Of a DNA stretch of 64,000 nucleotides, positions 23,122-35,934 are shown piece by piece. The first letter of the stretch is position 1, and every line of letters starts with the position of its first letter. Source of the DNA: Parietaria judaica (lineage: Eukaryota; Streptophyta; Magnoliopsida; Rosales; Urticaceae). The notes beneath the pieces were generated by a model, which was not told where the DNA came from, made no database searches, and saw only the letters and a list, made by a program, of their open reading frames with translations. The DNA lies in assembly GCA_954871525.1 (NCBI GenBank), contig OX940863.1:41154501-41218500 (forward strand), given 5' to 3'. Made by a program: the position numbers and the translations under genes.

Positions 23122-23163
23122 ATCTTCCCACTTTATAAAATTTCGTCCTCGAAATTTGATTGG
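23122..23163 (-). other. Polypurine-tract region of element E
   Basis: On the minus strand the stop of pol is followed by GAGGACGAAATTTTATAAAGTGGGAAGAT, here cited only by its blocks GAGGACGAAAT and AAAGTGGGAAGA, just before the LTR. This is the expected plus-strand primer site. Confidence 0.8.
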
Positions 23164-24780
23164 TCAAAACAACTCTAGATACTTCTCATGAATTTCCTGC
23201 TCTATTTCCCATGTTGCTTCTTCAATACCATGATTCTTCCAAAGCACTTTGACTAAGAAGATCTTCTTGTTTCTTAACTCCTTTTCTCGACGATCTAATA
23301 TCTTTATTGGCCTCTCTTCATATGATAAATCATCATTCAACTGTACGAGTTGTTGAGTCAACACATGAGATGGATCCGAAACATATTTCCTTAGCATCGA
23401 GACATGGAAGACATCGTGTACTCCCGACAGTGAGGGAGGAAGAGCCAACTTATAAGCCACTTCACCAATTCGTTCGATGATTTCGTACGGTCCTATGAAT
23501 CTCGGACTTAGCTTTCCCTTTTTACCGAATCTCATAACCCCTTTCATTGGCGAAACTTTCAGAAATACTTTATCGCCCTCTTCGAACTCCAATGGTCTTC
23601 GTCTGATGTGTACATAACTTTTCTGCCTACTTTGAGAGGTTTTCATTCTCTTCCGAATTAATTCCACTACTTCTTGCATCTCGTTCACTATTTCAGGGCC
23701 TATAAATCTCCGTTCGCCAACTTCATCCCAGTGGACTGGCGATCTACATTTCCTCCCGTACAATGCTTCATAAGGAGCCATACCAATTGTAGCATGAAAA
23801 CTATTATTGTAGGCAAATTCTACCAAAGGCATGTACTTATTCCAAGGCTTTTGGAAATCCAACACGCACGCCCTTAGCATATCTTCAAGGGTCTGTATCG
23901 TCCTCTCTGATTGACCATCTGTCTGAGGATGAAATGAAGTGCTGAATGCCAAATTAGTCCCTAAAGCAGCATGAAGACTCCTTCAAAATTTAGCTGTAAA
24001 TTTTGAGTCTCTGTCTGAAACAATCGAGATAGGAACTCCATGTAATCTGACAAATTCTTTGATGTAGAGTTCAACATACTTATCCATTGTATAACCAACA
24101 CGAACTGGAATAAAATGAGCTGATTTAGTGAATCGATCAACTATGACCCAAATTGTATGATAACCTTCTTTGGTTCGTGGTAGTCCAACCACAAAGTCCA
24201 TTGAGACCTTTCCACATTTCCATTGGGGAATATCAAGGGGTTGTGGTAGCCCTCTTGGTCTTTGATGTTCTGCCTTAATTTGCTGACACGTGAGACATTG
24301 CTCTACAAACTTTGCTACGTCATTCTTCATTCCTGGCCACCAATAATGCAGTTTCAAGTCTCTATACATTTTCGTTGCTCCAGGATGAATTGAATAAGGC
24401 GTACTGTGAGCTTCTTTGAGAATTTCTCTCTTCAACTCTGTAGAATCTGGCAGACACAAACGTCCTTTGAACCTTAATGTCCCATCACTAGACAATGAGA
24501 AGTCCGAATTTTCTCCACTTTCAACCTCCTTCTTTTTCTTCTCAAAATACAGATTGGACAGTTGAGCATCTTTTATCTTACCCAAGAAAGTTGGTCTTAA
24601 GGTCATTGCTAATAAGCGTTCAATAAGACCATTTGGTACTAACTCGACCTCAAGCCTTTGCATTTCCAGCTGTAGGGGCTTTTCTACCAACGCCATAGCA
24701 GTCATCTTTGAAGAGGACTTCCTACTCTACGCATCTACAACAACGTTTGCTTTTCCAGGATGGTAATTAATAACACAATC
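23164..24780 (-). pseudogene. Integrase with chromodomain, element E
   Basis: It continues the RT-RNase H frame after two TAG stops (at KD*DCV and VDA*SRK). An HHCC domain (HPGATK...CLTCQQIKAEHQ) is followed by WKCGKVSMDFVVGLPR, FTKSAHFIPV, VSDRDSKFTAKF, a TGA near 23980, and [35 protein letters not shown] and VHDVFHVSMLRKY come next. The C-terminus has KILDRREKELRNKKI and LVKVLWKNHGIEEATWE, a chromodomain-like tail of the Tekay/Del kind. The frame is otherwise open to 23164. In intact form it would insert cDNA into chromatin. Confidence 0.93.
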
Positions 24781-26037
24781 CTAATCCTTAACGAGCTCTA
24801 GCCATCTTCTTTGCCTCATATTCAACTCTTTCTGTGTGAAAAAGTACTTTAAACTTTTGTGATCAGTGAAAATCTCGCATCTTTCACCATATAAATGATG
24901 TCTCCATATCTTCAAAGCGAAAACCACAGCAGCTAGCTCTAGATCATGGGTCGGATAGTTCTTCTCGTAATCTTTTAGCTGACGGGAAGCATACACGATT
25001 ACTCTTCCATTTTGCATCAAAACACACCCAAGTCCATGCTTAGAGGCATCACTATACACAACAAATCCTCTTGAACCGCTAGGAATTCCAAGTACTGGAG
25101 CGGTAATCAACCTTTTCTTTAGCTCCTGGAAGCTCTTTTCGCAATCTTTAGTCCATTGGAACTTTACATTCTTTCTTGTTAAACGCGTCAGAGGGGAGGA
25201 TATTTTGGAAAACCCTTCCACAAATCGCCGATAATACCCAGCCAACCCTAAGAAACTTCGTATTTCTGAAACAGAAGTCGGTTGCGCCCATTGACTTACG
25301 GCTTCCACCTTCCCTTCGTCGACAGTAACTCCTTCTTTAGAAACAACATGCCCGAGGAACGAAACTTTTTCCAGCCAGAACTCACACTTCTTGAACTTAG
25401 CGAACAATTTCTCTTTTCTTAGAATACTCAAAACAATCTTTAAATGCTTCATATGCTCCTCTCTAGAGCGTGAGTATATAAGAATATCGTCAATGAAAAC
25501 TATGAAAAAATCGTCTAAGCAGCTCTTGAAAACTCGATTCATCAAGTCCATAAACGCGGCTGGAGCATTCGTCAACCCAAAAGGCATAACTAGAAACTCA
25601 TAATGACCATATCGGGTTCGAAAAGCAGTCTTGGAAACATTACTATCTTTGACCTTCAACTGGTGGTAGCCTGATCTGAGGTCGATCTTTGAAAACATTG
25701 AAGCTCCTTGCAACGGATCAAATAAATCGTCGATCCTTGGTACTGGGTACTTATTCTTTACTGTAACCTTGTTTAAGTCTCTGTAATCAATACAAAGTCT
25801 CATTCTTCCATCCTTCTTCTTTACAAATAGGACTGGAGCACCCCACGGTGAAAAGCTTGGGCGAATAAATCCTTTATCTAAAAGTTCTTGGAGTTGAACT
25901 TTTAATTCTTTGAGCTCTGTCGGAGCCATTCGATACGGGGCCTTTGAAACAAGAGATGATCCAGGGAGTAACTCTATTCCAAACTCAATCTCCCTATTGG
26001 GTTGCATGCCAGGTAATTCCTCAGGAAAAAACATCAA
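24781..26037 (-). pseudogene. Reverse transcriptase-RNase H of element E
   Basis: A 418-codon open stretch. RT blocks are [46 protein letters not shown] (catalytic Asp pair near 25485-25496) and [11 protein letters not shown]. RNase H has [27 protein letters not shown] and [11 protein letters not shown]. It ends at a TAG after RWLELVKD, with normal sequence beyond. A one-base insertion in a T run near 26025 separates it from protease upstream. Confidence 0.94.
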
Positions 26038-27661
26038 TGAAGTCTTTAACTACTGGCACATCTTGAGGCATAAGCTTTTGTTCCATATCGAGATTAGCTA
26101 CGCTGGCCAAGAATCCCATACAACCACTATCCAATAATCTCCGTGCCTTCATTGACGAAATTGTAGGAATTCGCAGCTTCTTTGAATCTCCAACGAACAT
26201 AAACGGCTCCTCTCCCGGAGGTCTAAACATAAACATGTTCTTTTTACAATAGATCGTAGCGTCGTACATTGAAAAGCAATCCATCCCCAAAATTACATCG
26301 TAATCAAACATATCCAAGAGAACGAGATCAACAAAAATTTGTCTATCATCGACTTTGACCGGACACTGTCTCAAAATATTGCTTGAAAACATAGTTTCTC
26401 CCGAAGGAAGAAGGACATTATAGACAAAATCTAGAGGTTCTGATTCTTTTCCCAATTTCATCACATAATCAAACGAGGAAAAAGAATGTGTAGATCCTGA
26501 ATCTACTAAATTACATGCAGGAATACCAGAGATAAGTGTAGTACCTGAGAACACTGACGCATTGGCCTCCGCCTCTTCACGTGTTATGGCAAACACCCTT
26601 GCTTGAACCCTGTTCTGTTGCACTTGAGATGCTTTGCACTCCCTTGCAAAGTGTCCAAATTTACAGCAGTTGTAACATGCACTAGAGCCTGACATGCAGG
26701 TACCCTTATGCAGTTTTCCACACTTTTTACATATGGAGCTCTGGGTCGGATAATCTAGGCGTTGACCTTGTTGATTATCCTTGAAATGCTTTGGCTGGTA
26801 ACCCCACTAGCCTCGCACTTGATCTTCTTGGTTTCGCTTCCTTTTGTTCCATGGATTTTGACCCCCTTGAAACTTTTGAACGTTGTGACTTGTATCTCAT
26901 CGTTCGTTTCGCCCCTTTGCTTCACTGCCTTCAATTTCAAGACGAATTTTTGTTTTAGCTCTCTCAACCTTGAAAACTTGCTCGACAATCTTTGAGTAAG
27001 TCGCCCCTTCACCTTGAGCAACCACAACACCTTCATAGATGGATGAATTCAAGCCTTCAATAAACTGCTCAATCTTCGATTCTTCCGTGCTGACTAAAAG
27101 AGGTGCATAACGGGATAACTCTTCAAACTTCCTCATGTACTCATCTACAATCATGTTTCTTTGCTTTAGCTCAACAAACTCTTTCCTCTTAGCTACACGA
27201 GCAGTATTCGTCACATACTTTGTCTCGAACACCTGCCTGAACTGTTCCCAAGACATATTTGCTATATCGTGAATGCTAACCATCGTGTCCCACCAATAGC
27301 TAGCATCTTCTCGGAGATAAAAGACAGCACATCCTACATTTGCTTCATTGGGAATTCTTCCCCAGCTAAACATCTTTTCCATGGTCCTCAACCAATTTTC
27401 CGATATCTTCGTTTCTGTAGAGCCACTAAAGGTCGGAGGTTGCAACTTCTGAAATCTTTCTCCAACATTTTCAATAAGCTCTTGTTGACGATTAACGTTC
27501 CTTTCAAAGGACTGAGGAGTATCTTGTTAATCTTCATTTTCTCGCCTTAACCCTCTTTCCATAATTCTTTCCATAAAAGCAACAAAATGATCGATACGGA
27601 TATCCCCATGATCTTGTGGATTTCCCTGATCAGTACTCGACTGTCGCCTTGTTCTTGTCAT
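26021..27661 (-). pseudogene. Gag-protease of Gypsy element E
   Basis: One frame runs from the ATG at 27661 (MTRTRRQSSTDQGN) with stops at 27529-27527 (TAA), 26899-26897 (TGA) and a TAG about 84 bases later. Gag blocks are PPTFSGSTETKISENWLRTM, AVFYLREDASYWWDTM and WEQFRQVFETKYVT. Two zinc-knuckle-like units follow: CKKCGKLHKGTC and CYNCCKFGHFAREC. The protease has NLVDSGSTHSF, with DSG in place of the usual DTG, and VILGMDCFSMYDATI. Apart from point stops the frame is unbroken to the T-run frameshift at about 26025. Confidence 0.92.
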
Positions 27662-27833
27662 TTTTCTGCAATGACCTTATTCTTTAAAATACCAGATTGA
27701 CCAAGTAATGATTATGATAATGCTTTCCTATTTAAAAAAAAATAAATACTCAAATAAACTTACTGATTTACCGGTCTCTGCTAAACTGAGGGTGTTGCAT
27801 ATGGGCGGTCTACAAGAAAGTTTTAAACCTTGA

Positions 27834-27845
27834 GCTCTGATACCA
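27834..27845 (-). other. Primer-binding site of element E
   Basis: The reverse complement is TGGTATCAGAGC, four bases from the LTR that starts at 27850. It is again of the initiator-tRNA type and shows that E is transcribed leftwards. Confidence 0.92.
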
Positions 27846-27849
27846 AACT

Positions 27850-30083
27850 TGTAACGCCCGCTCAGCCGAGCGAAAAGTAACTCTAAAACTTATCTCTTGG
27901 CTGTGTAAGTTGTAACAAAACTACGACAAATATTGAACTTTTAAAAGTTTATGTAGTATATAGTTACAACACAGCGCTTAAAAAGTTATGTGCTTATACA
28001 CTAGTAGCTTTATATAAACACAGTTTATAAACATACAAAATAAGCTGCAAGCACATATTTACTTCGTTCAAAAGTTAGGCCCAAAGGTCAAATGCCGCAT
28101 ATGCACCCACATCTCGGTAGTAGTAACAGACTCGGTCAATCCCTGAAAATCAATCTTCTTGGACCTTTTGTTTACCTATATCACAAGAACTAGGTGAGCT
28201 ATGGCTCAGTAAATAGAACTCGAGAAACGTATTGACATTCTTTACAAACATGTACCCGTCATAACTTCATAAAACATTTTTTACTGCGTGCTTTATCTCA
28301 GTGTACACAAAATATCTCGGCTCAAGAGATTTTCCCATTCTTGCCAAATAGACTCAAGGGATTTGCCCTTTCTTGTCTCATTGGGAGTTCAAGGGATTAC
28401 ACTTTCTTGCACAACATGAACTCAAGGGATTTGCCTTTTCTTGCTTGATCTAGGCTCAAGCGATTTACCTTTTCTTGCTTCGTTTATGCTCAAGGGATTA
28501 CAATTTCTTGCTCGACGCGAGCTCAAGGGATTCTCCCATTCTTGCTTGATCAAATCTCAAGCGATTTACCCTTTCTTTCTTCGTTTATGCTCAAGGGATT
28601 ACACTTTCTTGCTCAACGCGGGGTCAAGGGATTCCCCCATTCTTTCTCCATCAAAGCTCAAGTGATTTACCCTTTCTTGCTTTTCTTTTCCATAGACATT
28701 AGTGTAAACGTCGATCTTAAAACTTTGGGTACTTTTATTTTCTAAAACATGTATGAATAATAAGCTATCATATGCTTTTTATATTATTGTTCTTGTGATA
28801 ATTTTTGAAATGAGATTCTACTTACCTTTGACTTCTTAGGTTTATCCGTATGAAATGTGCTAGCTTCCTCGTCGAGTTTGATGTGCTATTTCATATGACC
28901 TTTGAGCAAAGTGAACTATTTAAAAACTCCATATAGCACTTTACTATTCATATCGTATTACCCTAAAAATATACAAAAGATGTACACAATACTCATCTTA
29001 CTAAATTAAGAACATAAACACATATATCAAACACTTTTTTTCATTTGTTACTATTTTTGAGTATATACTGTAGTGCATAAACTCTATCCTCATCTTCTTT
29101 TGCTTACAAAAACTTCTTATTCTAAAAGTGCCTAAAAACAATGCACCACTTATGAAGAATATGATCTTGTTAGCTTATTTAGACAGTAATTAATTTTTTT
29201 ATTGATAATACTAACTAGTTCACCACATGAATGAATCATCTACCTATAATTATTGTATACTCATATCTTCATTTAATTTATACTAATTGATAAAGATCAA
29301 GCATCACAGTGAGCACTACACTGTTCGATTACCAAAGAAACCCTAGAAATTTTAGTTTGCTACGAGTCTTTTAATAATAATTAAAACACATATAAAATCT
29401 TTTATTACTTTAAATCACCACCTAAACAGATCTCCAACACTCACCTCTTGATAACAAGTGAAGATAGTTATGCGATGAAGACTTGTTTCTAAGAGAGTGT
29501 ATCATTGAAAGGCTTATATGAATGAGAGCAATAAGATTGTAGTTTTATTAAAAAGGGGCTGAATTGCATAAGGCTAAACATGGGACACGTAGGAACATGC
29601 AAAAAGGCTTATAAATATCTATAAATACTTTTAAATGATAATTAAAGAAAACAATGGGATAAGATAAGAGGAAGATCGGTGGAAGGGTGTAGAATATTCA
29701 TGCTACTATTTTATTGAACTTATTAGATAATTACTTAATGACTAAGATATGCATATAAAATTGCAAGGATAAAACAAAATCTGTATCGTTAAATGCCATA
29801 TATAAATATGATGATAGGTATAGATGAGACTAAAAATAACTTAGTAAGTTATATAGATAAGTAACTCGTTATTTTACTCTTATACTTATACTTATAGCAC
29901 ATCAAATCATCGCCGAGTCTTTTAACACTTTTCATACTGTAACAACCACAACTAAATATTTTATCAGAAAATATCATACGATAAATACTTAAATATCATC
30001 GTAAAAAATAATAAATTTATTTGAGCCTACATTATCATCATTAATGGTCAATCTTTAAGCATGTGAGAACTTGGGACATCACA
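27850..30083 (-). mobile_element. 5' LTR of Gypsy chromovirus E
   Basis: 2234 bp, TGTAACGCCC to GACATCACA, followed by the TSD ACTCC (30084-30088). It repeats the minisatellite, the CTATCCTCATC block and the remaining features of 20867-23121, with a short deletion near 28905. Confidence 0.95.
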
Positions 30084-30088
30084 ACTCC

Positions 30089-32436
30089 GTCGCAAAATTT
30101 AAACTGATGGTTCTTTTTAAGTTTCCGGAGAACTAAGTCTCTTAAGCCGAACCATAAAGAGAGATCAGAGAGAAAATTCGCAGACCCGAAGGGAGACGGA
30201 GAGTTCGAATTATTTCTCTGAGGAGAGATGTGAAAAATGTGTAGAATGAGCCTCCTATTTATAGGCTAAGACTGTAACCGAATTACATAAATTTCCTCCC
30301 TAATTTCGAATTCTATATATTAAATATAATTAATTATCTCAATCCAATGGTCTAGATTTAATCTTATCTAAATCCAATGGATATAATTAATTAGGGATTT
30401 AATTAAATAAGAAAGATTTGGATAAAATAAAAAATCCAATCTTATCTTTTTATCTTTATAAAATTCGAATTATATATATATATATATATATTAAAATTTG
30501 AATTAATATTATCTAGATCCAACGGTTGCGATAAACGTTTAAACCGATCTAATGGATCAAATTAGTTTAGGATAAAATAAAATATTAAAATATTTAATAA
30601 AAATAATTTCGAATTTATCCATAAACTATAATTCGAAAAATAATATAAATATATATAATTAATTAATTTCTAATCCGACGGTAAAGATTAAATCTTAGAC
30701 CGATGTAACGGATATAATTAATTAATCAAATTCGAAAAACAAAACTTGGTCACCAAGTTATTAATTTCAAATTTATCAATATCTTAATCCAATGGTTGAT
30801 ATTAAATCATAACCGATCCATTGGATTAAATTAATTTTAAGGTTTTTTCACAAATACCAAAACATTTGGTACATTTGCCGCAATTATGGAAAGACCAAAG
30901 TCTATCCATTCGAATGTGTATGGTTCCACATTCCAAGGCCCAATTCGATTTTTACACTTTATAATATATACAAAAATATATTATTTACATATTAATATAA
31001 ATCTATTAATGATTGATTAATTATTAATAATACATTAATAATTAAATTCGAATAATTAAATTATATTAATATTCTCTGATCTCAATATCACACATTTAAA
31101 TGTCATGGTGACACACCATCATTTAAATTCGTGATATGTGACTTAATTTCATAGTTTACCGAAACGATCACAAACTTAGAAATTCTCTAAATCACAAACC
31201 GTATGTCGAAACGACTTGGTTCCAAAAGAAAAGTTACTTAGAATTTAATTTCCGACAACTTTCATGTTAACAGAAAATCCAAATCGTACTTTATTTTGTC
31301 ATTTAATTTCGGTTACCAAGATATGGTACTTTTGCCACGCTACTGATAAAACTATCTGATGTCTGTCAAGACTTCAGTTTTATAAGTCTTGCCAAATGAC
31401 CTTAAAAACATTTCAAATGTTTTTATCACGTACGTATCATCCGTTACGGAGCTATCCTGGGGACTATGGACCCGTATCACTTAAGCTCCAACGAACTGCT
31501 AGGGTGTTCGTCAAATCTCGGTGGTATTCCACTATAAACCCGAGGCTGCACTCTTTAGTGATACAGTATATATTATTCCCTTTATTATAACAGGGTGTCC
31601 ATTGATACAATCAAATTCGGGTTATTGATCTTTCACTTGATGATCCACACACGAGCACGCGGTTTCTACCGTTATGCCCCTCATTGCATTTTCATCCTTG
31701 ACTCAGTAAGTAATATTATGAGTAACCCACTTATGGTTTTGATTCATAAGTTGCGCACGGGTACCTCTCACTTCTCACCACCGACAATCAAGGGAATCAT
31801 CATGACTCGTAAGAGAGCTGTGTGATGCCCATGTCCATGACCAAGCTACCCTTACTGCTGACTATCAGATTTCCAAAATAATAGTGTTGGGAACAACGGT
31901 AATATATTGTGTTCTTTAACGGTTAAATCAAAGAACAATCAAGCCATCAGCTCGGACTCAAGATAATTCAGGACTTAGATCGAATATCCATTTGATCATC
32001 TACTAGTGACTCAGCTCCAAGTTATCAGTGACGGTCTTATATGATAACTTCCGGAGTTTAAGTCAGGTCCAGTCCAGTATGTAGATACTTCATACTTAAT
32101 GCACTTCTATTGAGTCTGACACACACAAAATCCAGAATAAGATTGTCACTTAGTCACATTAATGACCTTATACGATTAATGGGCTCCCACCCAGTTAATC
32201 AGGTCACATAAATTTTAAGTTCATTTATTATGATTATTAATTCTACTTCACATTGACTCTGTTGTGATAATAATACATAATTGCATCCTTTATGAACTAA
32301 GGATCAAACATTCTATTTTACTCTACCAGAAACTATAATAAGATTATCATAATAAGCATCATCTTTATTCAACGACTTGTCATAATCTTTTACAAATGGA
32401 TAAAAATATATTGTTTAAGGACACACATGTTCAACA
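30089..32436 (-). mobile_element. 5' LTR of element C, part 2 (U3 and R side)
   Basis: This continues the LTR interrupted by E and ends CACACATGTTCAACA, the inverted start of the B/C LTR. With part 1 it totals about 2.75 kb, close to the 2730 bp of the B LTR. An inverted TATA box (CTATTTATAG) is at 30255-30264. The five bases beyond (ACAAA) do not match those before 16498 (CTCCA), so no TSD remains for C. Confidence 0.92.
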
Positions 32437-32652
32437 ACAAATTCTAAAGAGCCCAGAGACCATAACAAGGAAAAACATATAGAACCCAAATACCATCTCA
32501 TCACAGAGATAGTACCTCGTGGCGACGTAAGGGTTGTGAAAATAGCTTCGGGAGACAATCTGGCTGATCCAATCACCAAGATGTTGCCAGAGAAAATATT
32601 AAGGAGGCATCTGGAGAGTATGGGTTTGAAAGACATGGGTCATCTTTGTTGA
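32437..32652 (+). pseudogene. RNase H end of Copia element B
   Basis: An open + strand stretch starts directly at the border of the C LTR: SKEPRDHNKEKHIEPKYHL, IVPRGDVRVVKIASGDNLAD, PITKMLPEKILRRHLESMG, and GHLC with a TGA at 32650-32652. It is the C-terminus of a plant Copia polyprotein. All earlier pol and gag of B are missing, so a large deletion accompanied or followed the insertion of C. Confidence 0.9.
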
Positions 32653-33050
32653 TGTACAAATTTATCGTTATTTTAATACGACATAAAGTGCTAAGTTGTG
32701 AATTAATAAAATTTACAATAATGATGAAAGGCTTTAAAGAGTGAAACAAATATTCGTAAAAGCCCACTCACGAAGCCCATCAGAACACTTAGGCAGAGTG
32801 AAGCCCAATGAACAGGAAAGTATCCGGCCCAAAAGCTATCCGTCGCAATTATCCTACCCGTCTTCCTCAATTCAAATCAAGCTGAAGACCAGGGGCACGA
32901 CGTCAAGTCTTCAACGAGTATATTTAAAACTCGACGAAGAATACGCAGTCGTGGGACACGCGTCATCAAGATGAGCCATTAAACCCGGTCAGCTCGGAAG
33001 GACGACTCCAAAAATTTTAGAAATCAAACGGGAAGAATTAAAGCCTATAA
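32653..33050. other. Unassigned segment between B pol and its 3' LTR remnant
   Basis: About 400 bases replace the polypurine tract and the first ~725 bases of the B 3' LTR. The segment is GC-richer than the LTR and shows no ORF I can recognise. It may be filler or a fragment of another LTR. Confidence 0.5.
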
Positions 33051-35014
33051 ATTACTAACTGAGTTAAGGATGAAAATGCAAGGAGAGGCAAAACGATAAA
33101 AACCGCCTGCTCATGTGCGGATCATCAAGTGAAAGATCAATAACCCGAATTTGATTGTATCAATGGACACCTTGCTATAAAGGGAATAATATATACTTTA
33201 TCACTAAAGAGTGCGGCCTCGGGATTATAGTGGAATAACACCGAGGTTTGACGAACAACTAGCAGTTCGTTGGAGCTTCAGTGATACGGGTCCATGGTCC
33301 CAAAGATAGCTCTGGAATGGATGATACGTACGTGATTTAAACATTCGGTATGTTTTATCATTTGTCAGGATTCATAAAACTAGATTCTATGTCAAACTTT
33401 GGAAGTTTTATTTTTGACATGGGAAAAGTACCAAAGATTGGTGCTGGAAACTTAATTGATAAAAGAAAGTTGAATTTAAATTTTTCATCTACTGCAAAGT
33501 TTTTGGAAATTAAATTCTAAAAGACTTTGCTTTTGTAACCGAGTCGTTTCAACGAACGATTTGTGATTTAGAGAATTTCAAAGTTTACGATCGTTTTCGT
33601 AAATATGTGAAATTTAATCACATGTCACAGATGTGTGATATTGAGATCAAAGGTCAATAATATAATTTAGTTATTTAGATTTAATTATTAATAATTAATA
33701 GATGCATGTTATTTAAATATAAATATATATTTGGTATATATATGAATGTGTAGAAATAATGTGGCCAAAGTAAATGGGTAAGTTAGGCTTAGACGAATTT
33801 GCTTGGATTTGGACTTTCCAAATATGCGGCATAAATTCCTATGTTTAGGTATTAATGAAAAAGTTGAAATTAATATATTTCATTAGATCGGTCAAGTTTG
33901 ATCTTAACTGTTGAATCATGATAATTAATTTGGAAAGCTAAATTCGAAAATGACTTGGTGACCAGGCATGGATTTCGAAATTATTTAATTAATTGTATCC
34001 ATTGGATTAGTTTAAGATTTAATTTTAACCATTGGATTAGAAATTAATTAACATGTATATATGGAAATGGAAAATTCAAATTCTTTATAATCGAGATCGA
34101 ATTTTTTCTTGGTGAACAAGTAATGAGGCTTGATTTTGTGCTAACTCAATATGCTCCATTAGATTGGTTATGGAATTAATTCCAACCATTGGATCTAGAC
34201 TATTGATTTCGAAATTTCCATATACATGCATAGGGAATTCTAATTCTCTTAGATAAGGAAGTGATTGGATAATTGATTTATCCATGGTTTCGTTATTTGG
34301 TTAAATCCCTAATTAATCATAGCCATTGGATCATTGATGATTCAATCTTGGCCATTGGTTTGGAGTGATTAATTATATTTTCCCATTATAGAATTCAAAA
34401 TTCATGCATGGAAGCTTCCCTTATTGGCTTCTCCATGAGCCTATAAATACAAGGCTCATTCTACACATTTCACACACCTTCCCCAGAGCAAGAATTCGAA
34501 CTCTCTCTCTAGAGTCTGCGAATTTCTTAGCCTCTGATCTCTTTATTCTTGTTCAGCTTGGTGAGACGTTGTTCTCCGCAAGCTTTAAGAGAACCATCAG
34601 TTAAAGTTTTTGTGACGGAGTCCTGCCGGCGAAGCCCACGCTTCGGTACGAGGTGTACAGGAGAATATCCCAGAACATCACGGGAGTTTCCCTCAGCATC
34701 GGCGAAGCCCTGCCCAGTTCAAAATGCACAGCTTGAATCGTCATCATCTGAGGTACGGCCTTATACATTTGGTCAATAAATGCAAACCTTTATTTACAGT
34801 TTATTTATTTCCTATAGACTAGATTATTAATAATGAGTTTATTAAAAGTTAAATTAGTAATAATTTATCAGATCTTGATTTTGGTTATTATACGATGTTC
34901 AAATCGTTGAACGGGTAACAAATTTTTTCCGCTTTAAATATTTTTTAATGTTATCCGGACGGTTTGACGGCATAAATCGTGATAATATTATTGGGAAACG
35001 TAATGAACTTCCCA
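33051..35014 (+). mobile_element. 3' LTR of element B, 5'-truncated
   Basis: It aligns from ATTACTAACTGAG with position 13239 of the 5' LTR to the ACTTCCCA end, but it lacks the final ACA. A TATA box (CTATAAATAC) is at 34441-34450. The shortened left side and clipped right end show damage at both borders. Confidence 0.92.
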
Positions 35015-35047
35015 TAATGCGGGTTGGTGTTGAGCGTTTTGACGGGA
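35015..35047 (+). other. Filler sequence at the right border of element B
   Basis: TAATGCGGGTTGGTGTTGAGCG (35015-35036, cited by its ends) matches 35074-35095 in the D gag gene at 20 of 22 bases, in the same orientation. It sits between the clipped LTR and the TSD-like GAAGG. It looks like a copy made from nearby template during break repair. Confidence 0.75.
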
Positions 35048-35700
35048 GAAGGAAGCTTGGGAAACGCTAAAAATAATGCGGGTCGGCGTTGAGCGCGTCA
35101 GAGAAGCCAAGGCTCAAACGCGCTGGACGGAATTTGGAAACCTCGCATTCAAAGATGACGAAGGGGTGGAGTCTTTTGGAATATGACTCAAGGTGATCAT
35201 CAACGACCTCGAGCTGTTGGGTAATCTGGTAACCGAGCACAAGACGGTGCTCAAATTCCTTCTGAGCGTACCGCGCGCTTACAAGAAAATGGTTATGGCG
35301 ATTGAGTCGCTTGTCGACCTCAAAACTCCGTCCATTGAAGAGCTTACAGGCCGTCTCCGTCTCTTAGTCGGCGAGGAGCTCGGCGAGTTTGCTGATTTTT
35401 CACGTCCAACGGTCGTCTGCTTCTCACGGAGGAGGAGTGGAAAGCACGACAGCGACATCGGGAGCGTGGGCAAGGGTCGCACAGCGGCAGCGACAAGAAG
35501 GGAAAATCTCCAATGAAAGCAAAATTGCCGGGCTGGAATAAATCAAAGCTGTCATCACGTGGTAGTGGAAATGGTGAACAGAAAAGGGAAATTGTCTCTA
35601 CTGTGGCATCCCCGGCCATTGGGCTAAAGAATGTCGCAAAGCGAAGCATGACCGAGACCGTCAAGAGCAAGCCAATCTTGCGCACGCCGAGCCATAGGAA
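35048..35700 (+). pseudogene. Gag of Copia element D, C-terminal part
   Basis: Gag resumes after B: EAWETLKIMRVGVERVREAK, FKDDEGVESFGI, a TGA at 35184-35186, NDLELLGNLVTEHKTVLKFL, LSVPRAYKKMVMAIESLVD and IEELTGRLR. A frameshift leads to the CCHC zinc knuckle CLYCGIPGHWAKEC at about 35593-35634. Together with 12178-12514 it makes a normal-length Copia Gag with multiple lesions. Confidence 0.9.
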
Positions 35701-35934
35701 GACGATGAACCGGCTCTGCTCATGGCGGAGATTTGTTCGTTAGCACAAACAGCTGCCGATGCACCACAAGCGGTGTATTTGAACGAGGAAAAGGTTGTTC
35801 TAGTGAATCTGGCTAACGGCGTGTGGTACCTCAACACTGGCGCTACTAGCCACATGAACGGCGACAAGAAAGCATTCACAACCCTTGATGAGACCGTGCA
35901 CGTACAATGCACTTCGGCGATGGATCGGTGGTGA
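35701..35934 (+). pseudogene. Protease of Copia element D
   Basis: AEICSLAQTAADAPQ leads to WYLNTGATSHMNGDKKAF. The catalytic DTG of Copia proteases reads NTG here, which would remove the active-site Asp. The frame ends at about 35934 and the next block follows in another frame. Confidence 0.85.

Noticed and set aside
35193..35685. Opposite-strand frames across the D polyprotein
   Set aside because: They overlap recognised Copia gag and zinc-knuckle coding and are shadows of it.
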